From positions 1 to 31,362 of the forward strand of contig DAHWOV010000073.1 of NCBI GenBank assembly GCA_027339205.1: a DNA stretch of 31,362 nucleotides, in the 5' to 3' direction. The notes under the pieces are model-generated. The model searched no databases, was not told the DNA's origin, and saw only the letters and a program-made list of their open reading frames with translations. This DNA comes from JAJYVT01 sp027339205 (lineage in GTDB: Bacteria > Actinomycetota > Acidimicrobiia > Acidimicrobiales > RAAP-2). The translations under genes were made by a program, and so were the position numbers. Within the stretch, counting starts at the first letter, position 1, and the number at the start of each line of letters is the position of its first letter. Shown here one piece after another: positions 1-7,750 of the stretch.

Positions 1-261
1 CTGTCGAGAGCCGAGGTGCTCGGGTTCCTCGCAGACCTCGCCGGCGCGCTGGAGGGCTTCGTCGCCCGCATCGAGGACTACGTCGCTGCCACCGGTTTCT
101 CCGGGCGCCATCCCGCCCTGGCACTGGGCCATGGCATCGCCGTCCACCGCGCCAGCCTGAAGTGGGTGCAGGCGACGATGGAGGCACTTGGCGCCTCGGG
201 CGAGGCTGCGACCACGTTGCCGCCGGGACCGGAGCCGGCCGGCACACCACCGCGACCGTGA
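1..261 (+). CDS. PadR-like transcriptional regulator, C-terminal part (5' end outside window)
   Basis: The frame is open from the window edge to a TGA at 259-261, so only the last ~86 codons are visible. The segment reads as an amphipathic helical domain ending in a long helix around 'HGIAVHRASLKWV', which resembles the C-terminal dimerisation domain of PadR/Vir-type regulators; the DNA-binding winged helix would lie outside the window. After that helix come ~20 Pro/Gly/Thr-rich residues. PadR proteins often control drug-exporter genes, and an ABC-2 exporter permease remnant lies convergently just downstream, which fits. The assignment rests on a short segment, so another helical regulator remains possible. 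Confidence 0.45.
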   Translation: MSRAEVLGFLADLAGALEGFVARIEDYVAATGFSGRHPALALGHGIAVHRASLKWVQATMEALGASGEAATTLPPGPEPAGTPPRP

Positions 262-269
262 TCCCTGCC

Positions 270-299
270 CCGCCCCGAGGGCGGCGCAGTTTTTTTTTT
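270..299 (+). terminator. Rho-independent terminator-like hairpin with T10 tract
   Basis: A 6-bp GC stem (CCGCCC at 270-275 pairing with GGGCGG at 279-284, loop CGA) lies 8 bp after the regulator stop and is followed after 5 nt by ten consecutive T. The geometry suits an intrinsic terminator for the plus-strand regulator, although a three-base loop is tight. The T run is directly followed by nine G (300-308), which is unusual in such GC-rich DNA. Confidence 0.5.
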
Positions 300-320
300 G
301 GGGGGGGGTTCGGGTCCAGC

Positions 321-490
321 TCAGGCCACGGCGCTACGGTAGGTGCGCGTCGCCCAGGCGACAGTGATCGCGCAGACCGGGACGAGCACGGCGAAGGCCT
401 CCCAGGTGGCGGTGGTCGCCAGGTGTCCCTGGGCGAGGCTGCGCGCGACGGCGACGAGGTAGTAGAGCGGGTCGAAGTGCCCGAGGACCC
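321..490 (-). pseudogene. ABC-2 type (DrrB-like) exporter permease, C-terminal fragment cut by the IS
   Basis: The minus-strand frame ending with TGA at 321-323 encodes about 55 residues containing 'HFDPLYYLVAVARSL' and a final hydrophobic segment, matching the C-terminal end of ABC-2 permeases of the daunorubicin-exporter type (the 'NPL.Y...A.R' motif followed by the last membrane helix). Upstream of position 490 the reading frame enters the IS inverted repeat, so everything N-terminal is lost. The DNA on the far side of the IS (1809 onward) does not continue the permease in any minus frame that I can recognise, so this is a remnant rather than a cleanly interrupted gene. It would once have exported drugs or lipids together with an ATPase that is not in the window. 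Confidence 0.55.
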
Positions 491-509
491 TGAAGGGTCC
501 AATAACCGG
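491..509 (+). repeat. IS left terminal inverted repeat
   Basis: TGAAGGGTCCAATAACCGG; matches the reverse complement of 1790-1808 at 17 of 19 positions. Confidence 0.8.
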
Positions 510-556
510 ATCCTCGGCTTGACCAAACACAATCGCGGCGGTGATCCTGCCGGACC

Positions 557-1618
557 GTGGCTCTCAGTTTCCTGTACCGCCTTGCCCGCCGCACCGTCGA
601 ACTGCTCAGGATCCTTCGGATGGGCGACGCCGCCAAGGACGCCGAGATCCTGGTGCTGCGCCATCAACTCAGCGTCCTCCAACGTCAAGTCGCCCGACCC
701 CGGCTCACCTGGTCCGATCGGGCAGTCATCGCCACCCTCGCCAGACTCATCGCGCGGGAGCGCTGGGCGGCGTTCCTTGTCACCCCCAAGACGTTCCTCC
801 GCTGGCATCGCACCCTCGTCCGACGTCGCTCGACCTACCCACACCGACGACCGGGGCGCCCTGCCTTGCCCGACGAAACCATCGAGCTGATCGTGCGTCT
901 CGCCAAGGAGATCCCGCGCTGGGGATACCTGCGGATCGTCGGCGAGCTTCGAAAGCTTGGCGTCACGGTCTCGAAGGGCAGCGTCGCCAACGTGGGGCGA
1001 CGCCACGACCTGCGGCCAGCGCCTCGGCGGACCGGACCCACCTGGGACGAGTTCCTTCGATCCCAGGCGAAGGGCATCTTGGCCACCGACTTCTTCACCG
1101 TCGACACGGTGATGCTGCGCCGCTACTACGTCCTGTTCGTGATCGAGCTCGAACGACGGGTCGTGCACCTCGTGGGCATCACCGCCAACCCCAACGAGGC
1201 CTGGGTGAGCCAGGTTGCTCGCAACTTCACCACCGACCTCGAAGAGGCCGGCCCGCAGTGGCGATTCCTGATCCGGGATCGCGACACAAAGTTCACCGCC
1301 AGCTTCGACGCCGTGCTGGCCTCGGTCGGCATCGAGGCCATCAAGACCCCAGTGCGCTCGCCGCGAGCGAACGCCTTCGCCGAGCGATTCGTAAGAACCG
1401 CACGCACCGAGTGCCTGGACCACCTGCTCGTCTTCTCCAGACGCCACCTCGAAGCCATCCTCGTCGAGTACCTCCGCCACTACAACCAGGCCAGGCCCCA
1501 CCGATCGCTTAACCTCGACCAGCCAGTCCCCAGGTCAGTGCGGCCGGCCACGGCCCGCAAGATCACCCGCCGTGACGTTCTCGGCGGCACCATCCACGAG
1601 TACGACATCGCGGCCTGA
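557..1618 (+). CDS. IS transposase, DDE integrase-core (rve) family
   Basis: A 353-residue protein starting at GTG. The N-terminal ~150 residues are basic and helical (DNA-binding), with a 'RWGYLRIVGEL' segment typical of IS3/IS481-type transposases just before the catalytic core. The core carries candidate DDE residues: Asp178 in 'ILATDFFTVD', Asp241 in 'RDRDTKF' and Glu276 in 'NAFAERF', with about 34 residues between the last two, as expected for a DD(34/35)E integrase fold. The 'YNQARPHRSL' motif near the C-terminus is also typical. No frameshift or stop is visible, so the enzyme may be active. It needs no -1 frameshift, unlike classical two-ORF IS3 elements. The start is uncertain because no clear ribosome-binding site precedes the GTG. 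Confidence 0.85.
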   Translation: MALSFLYRLARRTVELLRILRMGDAAKDAEILVLRHQLSVLQRQVARPRLTWSDRAVIATLARLIARERWAAFLVTPKTFLRWHRTLVRRRSTYPHRRPGRPALPDETIELIVRLAKEIPRWGYLRIVGELRKLGVTVSKGSVANVGRRHDLRPAPRRTGPTWDEFLRSQAKGILATDFFTVDTVMLRRYYVLFVIELERRVVHLVGITANPNEAWVSQVARNFTTDLEEAGPQWRFLIRDRDTKFTASFDAVLASVGIEAIKTPVRSPRANAFAERFVRTARTECLDHLLVFSRRHLEAILVEYLRHYNQARPHRSLNLDQPVPRSVRPATARKITRRDVLGGTIHEYDIAA

Positions 1619-1789
1619 GCTTTCATTCCCTCCTTCGTCTGGCTGCCTCGGACCAGTTCTGTCCAGCTCCCAACGACGCAGCCAACAAGGGCTTCCGCTC
1701 AGCACAGATCCGCTGGAAACCCGGGCAGCCCGCGCTGTCTTCGCCTTGCCCCGATGCCCGCTTGTCGCCTGGCGTGGACTGGCGACGAC

Positions 1790-1808
1790 CCAGTTGTTGG
1801 ACCCTTCA
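1790..1808 (-). repeat. IS right terminal inverted repeat
   Basis: Read on the minus strand it is TGAAGGGTCCAACAACTGG, differing from the left end at two positions. It lies 171 bp after the transposase stop. Confidence 0.8.
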
Positions 1809-1932
1809 AGCACGCACAGGCACGAGCGCCGCGAGCTTCGCATGACAGCTGGGACCCGTCCTGAACACCGAGCACCTCGCCACGGCGACCGCCGACGTCG
1901 CCGCAGACGGCAACTTCGGCCGATGCCTTCCT

Positions 1933-1966
1933 CATGACTGCACCGGAGTCATGACTGCACCCGAGT
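1933..1966 (+). repeat. Tandem duplication of a 17-bp unit, between the IS and the VOC gene
   Basis: CATGACTGCACCGGAGT (1933-1949) is followed at once by the same 17 bases with one G-to-C change (1950-1966). The whole stretch 1809-2043 holds no gene I can recognise on either strand. It contains this repeat and the region just downstream of the VOC gene, without a clear U-tract terminator. The repeat is probably a small slippage duplication. Confidence 0.6.
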
Positions 1967-2043
1967 TCCGCCCCGCGAGTGAGCCCCGATCCAATAGCCA
2001 AGCCGGTGGCAGGACCGGGCGATCACTCCTCGAGCACCCGGAA

Positions 2044-3009
2044 TCAGTAGCGCGCCTCGACCAGCGAGACGTACAGCCCGTCAGGGTCCTCGAAGTACAC
2101 GTAGCGCCACTCGCCGACGCCGACGTCCACGAGTTGCGGCTCGTCGTGGAACTGCACGCCGGCCTCCCTGAGCCGCGCGTACGCCCGGTCCAGATTGGAC
2201 ACCCCGATGGCGAACTCCATCGGGCCGCAGTGGCCCCATTGCCCCCGCCGATCGAGGGTCTCGGGGTGCAGCCGCACGGGCTCGATGCCGGCCCCTTGCC
2301 CCGGCAGGGCGAGGATCATGTGCTGGCGCGGCATCTCCCTCGGGTACCACGGGCGCATCGGCTCGAAGTACCCGTCGCTCTCCAGAACGAGATGGACGAA
2401 CCCGAGGCTCCCGTAGAATTCGCGGGTCGCGGTCATGTCGGCGACACCGAAGGCCACGTGGTTCACCCCCTCAAGCCGCGGCTCGCCGGGAAGCGCCCGC
2501 CGCAGCCCGGTCCACTCGAGTACCTCTACCTTGCCGCCCCCGGGGTCCGCCACGTAGGAGAGGTCCACGTCCACGCCGAACGGGGTCACCTGCGCGCTGA
2601 CCGGCGCCATCAGCTCCGTGCAGCCGCGTGCTTCGACGAGCTGCCTGTGGACGGCAGCCACGTCCCGAGCGTGGACGCAGACCTCGCAGATGCCGAGCTC
2701 CCCCCATCCCGCGTCGCCGGGGATTGGCGGGGTGCCGTCCTCCTCGAGGACCTGGACAAGTTTGATCCGACCCGGCCCGAGCGACGTGACAAAGCGGCTC
2801 GCGAGCATGGCCACACGCGCCCGGGTGCGCCTACGCTGGGTCAGCTCCTCGAGGCCCGGAAGCTCGCCGGTGTAGTCGAAGAGCACCCGCGAGAACCCGA
2901 GCGACGCCGAGAACCACTCCAAGGCCGCGTCCATGTCGACCACCCCGACGCCGACGTGGTCGACCCCCCTGAAGAGCTCCCTGGCCCGCTCGTCGACGAG
3001 CACGCTCAT
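2044..3009 (-). CDS. VOC-superfamily protein with two glyoxalase/dioxygenase modules
   Basis: A 321-residue soluble protein made of two VOC (glyoxalase/bleomycin-resistance/extradiol dioxygenase) modules. Module 1 starts at 'VDHVGVGVVDMDAAL' (from ~residue 16) and ends at 'GGGKVEVLEW'; module 2 starts at 'VNHVAFGVADM' (~residue 178) and ends at 'DPDGLYVSLVE' near the C-terminus. Each module keeps the opening His and closing Glu that usually bind metal. The His that often opens the second half of a module is replaced by Glu-containing stretches ('GICEVCV', 'GPMEFAIGV'). The overall build recalls 4-hydroxyphenylpyruvate dioxygenase or catechol dioxygenases, but the reaction cannot be named. The ATG overlaps the stop of the upstream lyase gene (ATGA), so translation is probably coupled and it is the last gene of the catabolic series. 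Confidence 0.85.
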   Translation of the reverse strand: MSVLVDERARELFRGVDHVGVGVVDMDAALEWFSASLGFSRVLFDYTGELPGLEELTQRRRTRARVAMLASRFVTSLGPGRIKLVQVLEEDGTPPIPGDAGWGELGICEVCVHARDVAAVHRQLVEARGCTELMAPVSAQVTPFGVDVDLSYVADPGGGKVEVLEWTGLRRALPGEPRLEGVNHVAFGVADMTATREFYGSLGFVHLVLESDGYFEPMRPWYPREMPRQHMILALPGQGAGIEPVRLHPETLDRRGQWGHCGPMEFAIGVSNLDRAYARLREAGVQFHDEPQLVDVGVGEWRYVYFEDPDGLYVSLVEARY

Positions 3010-3938
3010 CGGGGCAGCAGCCCTGCGCCGGTGAGCGCCGCCCGGATCTCGACGAGCGCCGCCGGGTCGGTGACGGGGAGCCGGGGCGGGCGCACGGTAC
3101 CGCCAGGCTGGCCGAGCATCGCCATCGCGGCCTTCAGCTCGCTCTGGTAGGCGCCGTGGACACCTGCCCAGCCTCCGGGGAGCCACAGCTCGGGGAACAG
3201 GGCCTCGGTGCGGCGGACGTGGTCCTCGCAGGGCGCGAGGTCCCCGCGCCAGAAGTCCTCCCAGAAAGCGGCGTCGGCCGCTCCGAAGAGGCTCCCGCCA
3301 CCGATGAAGCCATCGCCCCCGCTCGTGCGCAGCACGTCGAGGCCCTTCGACGTCATGAACGGGCCGAAGACGCGCGCGTCGCCGACGACCCTGCGGGCCG
3401 TCTCGTAGAACTGCTCCGCGTCGGGCGTGCTGTCCTTCACCGCCACGACGTGGTCGATCGCCACGATGCGCTCGAAGAGGTCCGGGCCGATGTCGACGCT
3501 CGTACCGTGCGGCCAGTTGTAGACGAGCAGCGGAGCGTCAAGCCCGTCGGAGACGTCCCGGTAGTACTGGACGATCTCCTCGGGGAACGGCTTCGAGTAC
3601 GGCGGCGCGCTCGCCTCCACCCCGTCGGCGCCGCAGCTCATGGCATGCCGACCGAAGGCGGCGACTTCCTTCGCGGTGTAGCCGGTGCACCCGATGACCA
3701 CGGTCATCCGGTTGGCCACCTGCTCGACGGCGGTCTCCGCGACCGACCGGCGCTCTTCTTCGGTCTGGGAGAACCACTCCCCGACCGTGCCGTTCACGAG
3801 CACCCCGTGGAACCCACAGCCCACGTAGTGCTCCAGGAGCGCGCGCAGGGCTTCAAAGTCCACGCGCTCCCCCCCCTCGGTGAAGGGCGTGGGGCATGAT
3901 GGCCAGTACCCCTTCCACTCGACGTCGTCACGGTTCAA
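3006..3938 (-). CDS. Dihydrodipicolinate synthase / N-acetylneuraminate lyase family aldolase or deaminase
   Basis: A 310-residue (beta/alpha)8 class I aldolase-type enzyme, the usual length for the family. Seen directly: the 'NGTVGEW' carboxylate-binding loop (~residues 49-55), Tyr140 in 'LLVYNWP', and the Schiff-base lysine Lys168 in 'VVAVKDS', so it looks catalytically intact. The start is taken as TTG because AGAGGAGGA lies 3 nt upstream; this Shine-Dalgarno overlaps the TGA of the preceding flavoprotein gene. Family members cleave or deaminate 2-keto acids; one, pyrroline-4-hydroxy-2-carboxylate deaminase, acts right after hydroxy-D-proline dehydrogenase. Placement after HcnB/HcnC-like subunits makes that type of role plausible here, but lysine synthesis (DapA) is unlikely given the company. 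Substrate assignment is inference. Confidence 0.88.
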   Translation of the reverse strand: MNRDDVEWKGYWPSCPTPFTEGGERVDFEALRALLEHYVGCGFHGVLVNGTVGEWFSQTEEERRSVAETAVEQVANRMTVVIGCTGYTAKEVAAFGRHAMSCGADGVEASAPPYSKPFPEEIVQYYRDVSDGLDAPLLVYNWPHGTSVDIGPDLFERIVAIDHVVAVKDSTPDAEQFYETARRVVGDARVFGPFMTSKGLDVLRTSGGDGFIGGGSLFGAADAAFWEDFWRGDLAPCEDHVRRTEALFPELWLPGGWAGVHGAYQSELKAAMAMLGQPGGTVRPPRLPVTDPAALVEIRAALTGAGLLPR

Positions 3939-3949
3939 CGTTCCTCCTC

Positions 3950-5245
3950 TCACGACGGGCCACCTTGCCGAGCGCCCCCTCTGGCAAGCGTGGGCGCGCG
4001 GTCGGGGCTGTACTCGGACGGCAAGGTCGCAGAGGTCCCGGTCATCTGCCCGGCGAGAAGGCTCGCCATGAGCGGGCCGAGCGTGAACCCGGTTGGCACC
4101 ACGCAGGTGAAGTAGCCGGGCACGCGCGCCGACTCCCCTACCACGGGCAGGAGGTCCTTGCTCGCAGCCCAGACGCCGGCCCACGTGTGGATCACCCGGA
4201 CGTCGGCGAGCGCAGGCACGACGCGGCGCGCGACCGCCGCGTTGCCCGCGACCGAGCTCCAGCGGACAGACGGGCGCGCGGGCCAGGGTTCCGCGCGCGC
4301 CGGCCAGCCACCGCCGACGATGAACGTGCCGTTCGAGGATTGCTTCAGGGTGAGGCGCCTGCCGATGTGCTGGATCAGCGGCACGAGCAGCCGGTCGCGA
4401 GGCTCCGTAACGTTCATGTGCAGCCCCTCGGCGCGAAGCGGGAGCTCGAACCCGTTGCCCCGGGCGAGCTCGTGTGCCCAAGCCCCTGCCGCGTTGACCA
4501 CACGGTGAGCGCGTACCTTGCCGCGGGCGTGGTGCACGGCGAAGCGCGCCGCCCCGGCGTCCTCCAGCTGCTCGATCCGCTCGACCGGCGCGTACGTGCG
4601 TACAGCGGCACCCGCTTCGAAAGCGCGTGCCGCGAACGCCGGCGCGGCAAGGAGGGGATTGGCGTAGCCTTCGGTCGCGCAGTAGCTGGCTCCGGCCAGG
4701 TCTTCGGCGAGGTACGGCGCAAAGTTGCGCAGCTCCGCGCCCGTCAGCACCTCGGTGTCGAGGCCCCCGTCGCGCTCGATGCGCTGCTTGGTGACGAGGA
4801 TCTGGAGCTGCTCCGGGGTCTCGGCGACCATGAGGCCGCCCGTCACGTGGACCCCGAGGTCCGCACGAAGCTCGCGTTCGAGGTCTCGCCACATGGCCGC
4901 GGCGCGCACGAGCAAGCGCACGTCGGCGAGCAGGCGATCGCGGTCTGCGTCTGCGCCCGCGCCGGTCAGCTGGTGGATGGCGATCTGGAAGTGGAAGCTC
5001 CCTGCGTTCGTGCCCGACGCCTCGCGATTCAGCTCGGCGCGCTAGAGCACTGCGAGCTCCACCCCTTGGGTGGCGAGGAAGTAGGCGAGGGCACACCCGG
5101 CGAGGCCGCCGCCGACGATCACGACGTCGGTGTCCGTCGGGACCTCACCGGAGAGGTCCGAGCGCCGCGGGAGGAGGACGCCGGCACCCGGCTCGCGAGC
5201 GGCGTCAACGCAAGTGCCGCTTTCGGCGGACGCCCGCTCATCCAC
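3950..5245 (-). pseudogene. FAD-dependent DAO-family oxidoreductase (HcnC/LhpB-like subunit) with an in-frame TAG
   Basis: One continuous reading frame from GTG at 5245 to TGA at 3950 is broken only by TAG at 5042-5044. Before the TAG lies the Rossmann signature 'VVIVGGGLAGCALAYFLA'; directly after it the frame continues 'RAELNREASGTNAGSFHFQ', the normal continuation of glycine/D-amino-acid oxidase-type subunits. The TAG replaces the acidic residue that ends the second beta strand and binds the FAD ribose (usual form '.vvlLER'); GAG to TAG is one base change. The rest of the protein is intact, ending with 'AGVWAASKDLLPVVGE' and 'TGFTLGP'. The start overlaps the stop of the HcnB-like gene by 8 bp. 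Expected role: membrane-associated oxidation of an amino or imino acid together with the HcnB- and HcnA-like subunits. It is either truly inactivated or carries a base-call error; readthrough is unlikely but not excluded. Confidence 0.75.
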
Positions 5246-6758
5246 CGACGAACAACCCCCGGTCGGGCACAGTGTCGTCGGCGAGCACGCCGATCGCGGC
5301 GGGACGGACGGGCGGCCTTGGCGTGGTCCCCGCCAGGGCCGCGAGCTGCCCGCCGGACAGGCGCGGAACAGGGCGTCGCGCCTCGTTCGCCCCGTCGAGC
5401 AGACTGCCGGCCTCGCTCGCCGCCCCCGTCCGACGGGCGAGGACCGCGCCAATCTGGGGCTGGCAACTTCGCCCCTGGCAGAGCCCCATTCCGGCGCGGG
5501 TGTAGCTCTTCAGCGCGTCGGTGTCGACGGTAGCCTCCATGGCCTCTTCGAGGCGGGCAAGGGTGACTTCCTCGCAGCGGCATACGACCGTCTCAGGGGT
5601 CGCAAGCTCGTAGATGCCAGGGCCTACCGCGTACAGCGGCAGGAGCGCCCGGCGGAAGCGTTCTTTCGCCGCGAGCTGGCGACGCACCGGACGCGCGAGC
5701 CGCGCCGCCCTGGCACGGCTGACGGCGCCTAGGTCCGCAGCCGCACCCAGGGCGGCCAGGCGGGCCTGAGCCATGGCCACCAGTGCGCCGCGCACCCCGG
5801 TGCCGTCCCCAGCGGCCAGCACGCCCTCGACGTTCGTCCGCTGCCAGGCGTCGACCTCGACGACGAGGCCGCCCAGGTTCTCGTCGTAGCCGAACTGACA
5901 ACCGGCGAGGCGCAGTAGCTCCGTGGAGGGGACGAAGCCGTAGCCCACGCACAGCGTGTCGACCTCGAGGCGCTCCTCCGAGTCGGGGATCGCTCGCCAG
6001 TCCGCGTCGGCGGCGGCATGGACGACGGCCTCCACCCGGTCTTCGCCCTCGGCTCGAACGACGATGCGCCCATAGCGCAGCGGTACGCGCGCCCCAAGCA
6101 GCCGCGCGCGGTAGGTGAGGGCATCCCGCAACAACGCCGCGTTCCCCCACCCCGCGACGACAAGACGCGCCACCGTGGGCGCCCGCGGCGCGGGGCCTGC
6201 CTCCAGCGCGAGGACCACGTTCACCCCCAGGTGGCGGAGTTGCGCTGGGAACGCCAGCGCGAGCGGACCACTCCCTGCGAAGGCGACGCGGGTTCCCGGC
6301 GCAACCCGGGAGGCCTTGACCAGCGCCTGCGCGCCGCCGGCGGTGACGACGCCTGGAAGGGTCCACCCCGGGAACGGAACGGGCCGGTCGCTCGCACCCG
6401 GAGCCACGAGGACCCGGCGCGCTCGCAGGAGCGTCACGTGCTCGTCGCCCTCAGTGAGGCAGACCGCTGTCGTCCCTCGCAGCGACAGCACGGCGGTCCG
6501 GGCACGCAGCTCGACACCCGCGCCGCGCGCAGCTTCGACCAAAGCGACGCCCGCCCAATAGTCGCGACCGACACGCCGTGGGTCGCGCACAACGAAACCC
6601 GGACCGGGCTGCCGATAGATCTGGCCACCGAACGTCGCCCGCTCGTCTACGAGCAGGACCGTCAACCCGTGGCGCGCTGCTAGCTCTGCTGCGACGAGAC
6701 CCGCCGGTCCCCCGCCAACGACGAGCAGGCCAACCTCCTCCTCGCGACGCCCGTTCAC
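5238..6758 (-). CDS. HcnB/LhpE-like FAD-NAD(P) oxidoreductase with C-terminal BFD-type [2Fe-2S] domain
   Basis: A 506-residue flavoprotein subunit. An FAD-binding GxGxxG (Gly15-x-Gly17-xx-Gly20, 'LLVVGGGPAGL') opens the protein, a second dinucleotide motif 'VAFAGSGPLALAF' lies about one third in, and 'GVLAAGDGTGVRG' follows. The C-terminal part has a bacterioferritin-associated-ferredoxin-like cluster site: Cys393, Cys395, Cys427, Cys432 (CxC-x31-Cx4C). This architecture is that of the B subunit of hydrogen cyanide synthase and of opine, proline and hydroxyproline dehydrogenase complexes, where it links the DAO-type subunit to the electron acceptor. The GTG start is chosen because the Rossmann motif follows within 15 residues; no strong ribosome-binding site is seen. 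It lies 46 bp after the amino acid SBP gene and overlaps the DAO gene. Confidence 0.88.
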   Translation of the reverse strand: MNGRREEEVGLLVVGGGPAGLVAAELAARHGLTVLLVDERATFGGQIYRQPGPGFVVRDPRRVGRDYWAGVALVEAARGAGVELRARTAVLSLRGTTAVCLTEGDEHVTLLRARRVLVAPGASDRPVPFPGWTLPGVVTAGGAQALVKASRVAPGTRVAFAGSGPLALAFPAQLRHLGVNVVLALEAGPAPRAPTVARLVVAGWGNAALLRDALTYRARLLGARVPLRYGRIVVRAEGEDRVEAVVHAAADADWRAIPDSEERLEVDTLCVGYGFVPSTELLRLAGCQFGYDENLGGLVVEVDAWQRTNVEGVLAAGDGTGVRGALVAMAQARLAALGAAADLGAVSRARAARLARPVRRQLAAKERFRRALLPLYAVGPGIYELATPETVVCRCEEVTLARLEEAMEATVDTDALKSYTRAGMGLCQGRSCQPQIGAVLARRTGAASEAGSLLDGANEARRPVPRLSGGQLAALAGTTPRPPVRPAAIGVLADDTVPDRGLFVGG

Positions 6759-6804
6759 CGGGCGCCGCGAGGAGGCATGAGGCAGTGCACACGCAAGATC
6801 GATG

Positions 6805-7689
6805 TCAGGGGCACCTGGGCATCGGCGGCAAGGGTGCGCTCTCGGTCTTCTTGTACGCCGAAGCCATCCACCCCGACTTCTGGATGCCGCAAATCCACTT
6901 GTTGAGATAGCGCACAAGTGCGCCGTTGCCCTTCTGCACGGCGTAAGAGCCGTACTGGATTGTCAGCGGCTTCTTGAAGGGCTCCGCCTTCAACTTGCGC
7001 GGGTTCGACTTCTGGAACTCGCCGAGGAGATAGCTCTCGATCATAACGGCGTTGGCACGGTGGGTTGCGACTTGCAGCAGCGCTGCTGTGTCTCCCGAGT
7101 ACCCGACGACCTTCGCTTTCGGAAAGAGCTTCTTCGCAAGCTGTGTATCCGTCGATCCCTCCAGGGCCGTGATCGTGATTGTCGGCTTGTTCCACGCTGC
7201 GATCGTGGCGGGCGTCTTCGATGTCACCGGGACGCCCAGTATCAATTCGTAGGGTACGTAGGCACGACTGAACGACACGGACTTCTCACGTGCGGGCGTT
7301 GGCGAGAGCCCGACGGAGACCAGGTCGAACTTCTTGGCTTCGAGGCCTGGGATCAACCCTGTGAAGCCGAGATTGCTGATGTCGAGCTTCACGTGCATTG
7401 TATGGGCCAGCCTGTCCAGCAGTGCGACGTCGTAGCCTGCAGGCTTTCCCTTCTTGTTCAGGTACATCTCGGGCTTGAATGAGAGGTCCATCCCGACAGT
7501 CAGCGTTCCCGGATTGATCAAGTGGTACGGATTCGCCGCTGCACGGTGTTTTACGCCAGTCGCCGCGCCTGAAGCACCCCCACCCACGACGCTTATCATT
7601 GCCACTACCATCGCGATTGCGCCGAGAACGGTCCCCGCGCGCACCGTAGTCGCCCCCATCGAGGTCGCCCTCTTCGTTCGATTCCTCAC
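6805..7689 (-). CDS. Amino acid ABC transporter substrate-binding protein (SBP_bac_3)
   Basis: About 294 residues, exported. A basic N-terminus followed by a hydrophobic stretch ('VLGAIAMVVAMISVV') and Ala/Gly-rich residues forms a Sec-type signal peptide; there is no lipobox Cys. The mature part shows the family-3 pattern: 'GTLTVGMDLSFKPEMY', 'GYDVALLDRLA', 'FTGLIPGLEAKKFDLVSVG', 'TPAREKSVSFSRAY'. It should bind a polar amino acid or similar small amine and deliver it to the permease encoded just upstream. The start is set at GTG 7689: the AGGAGG lies only 1 nt before the neighbouring ATG (7692) but 4 nt before this GTG. It is the last gene of the second ABC cassette and directly precedes the HcnB-like gene, suggesting that the transported compound feeds the dehydrogenase. 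Confidence 0.9.
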   Translation of the reverse strand: MRNRTKRATSMGATTVRAGTVLGAIAMVVAMISVVGGGASGAATGVKHRAAANPYHLINPGTLTVGMDLSFKPEMYLNKKGKPAGYDVALLDRLAHTMHVKLDISNLGFTGLIPGLEAKKFDLVSVGLSPTPAREKSVSFSRAYVPYELILGVPVTSKTPATIAAWNKPTITITALEGSTDTQLAKKLFPKAKVVGYSGDTAALLQVATHRANAVMIESYLLGEFQKSNPRKLKAEPFKKPLTIQYGSYAVQKGNGALVRYLNKWICGIQKSGWMASAYKKTESAPLPPMPRCP

Positions 7690-7750
7690 CATGCCTCCTG
7701 TTGGTCTTTAATTACCCTTCGCATGTCGCGATCAACCACCCGAGAACACT

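Larger units (their letters stand above)
491..1808 (+). mobile_element. Insertion sequence, ~1.32 kb, IS3/IS481-like integrase-core type
   Basis: The element is bounded by 19-bp imperfect inverted repeats (491-509 and 1790-1808, 17 of 19 bases matching) that begin TG and end CA, and contains one complete transposase gene. Bases directly outside the ends (GACCC on the left, AGCAC on the right) show no target-site duplication. Together with the loss of the rest of the permease on the right side, this suggests a deletion or recombination next to the element after insertion. The 171 bp after the transposase stop, inside the element, hold no recognisable gene. Confidence 0.8.

Noticed and set aside
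1951..3150. Plus-strand open frame of 399 codons opposite the VOC gene
   Set aside because: It is antisense to two supported genes and lacks domain motifs.
3006..3938. Lysine-biosynthetic DapA as the identity of the lyase
   Set aside because: The family fold and catalytic Lys/Tyr fit, but the gene sits in a catabolic series with importer and dehydrogenase genes, so a biosynthetic label is not justified.
3939..5096. N-terminal extension of the lyase gene (long open frame upstream of 3938)
   Set aside because: The extra ~385 residues are a shifted frame of the DAO gene. The lyase family begins right at the TTG, which has a strong ribosome-binding site.
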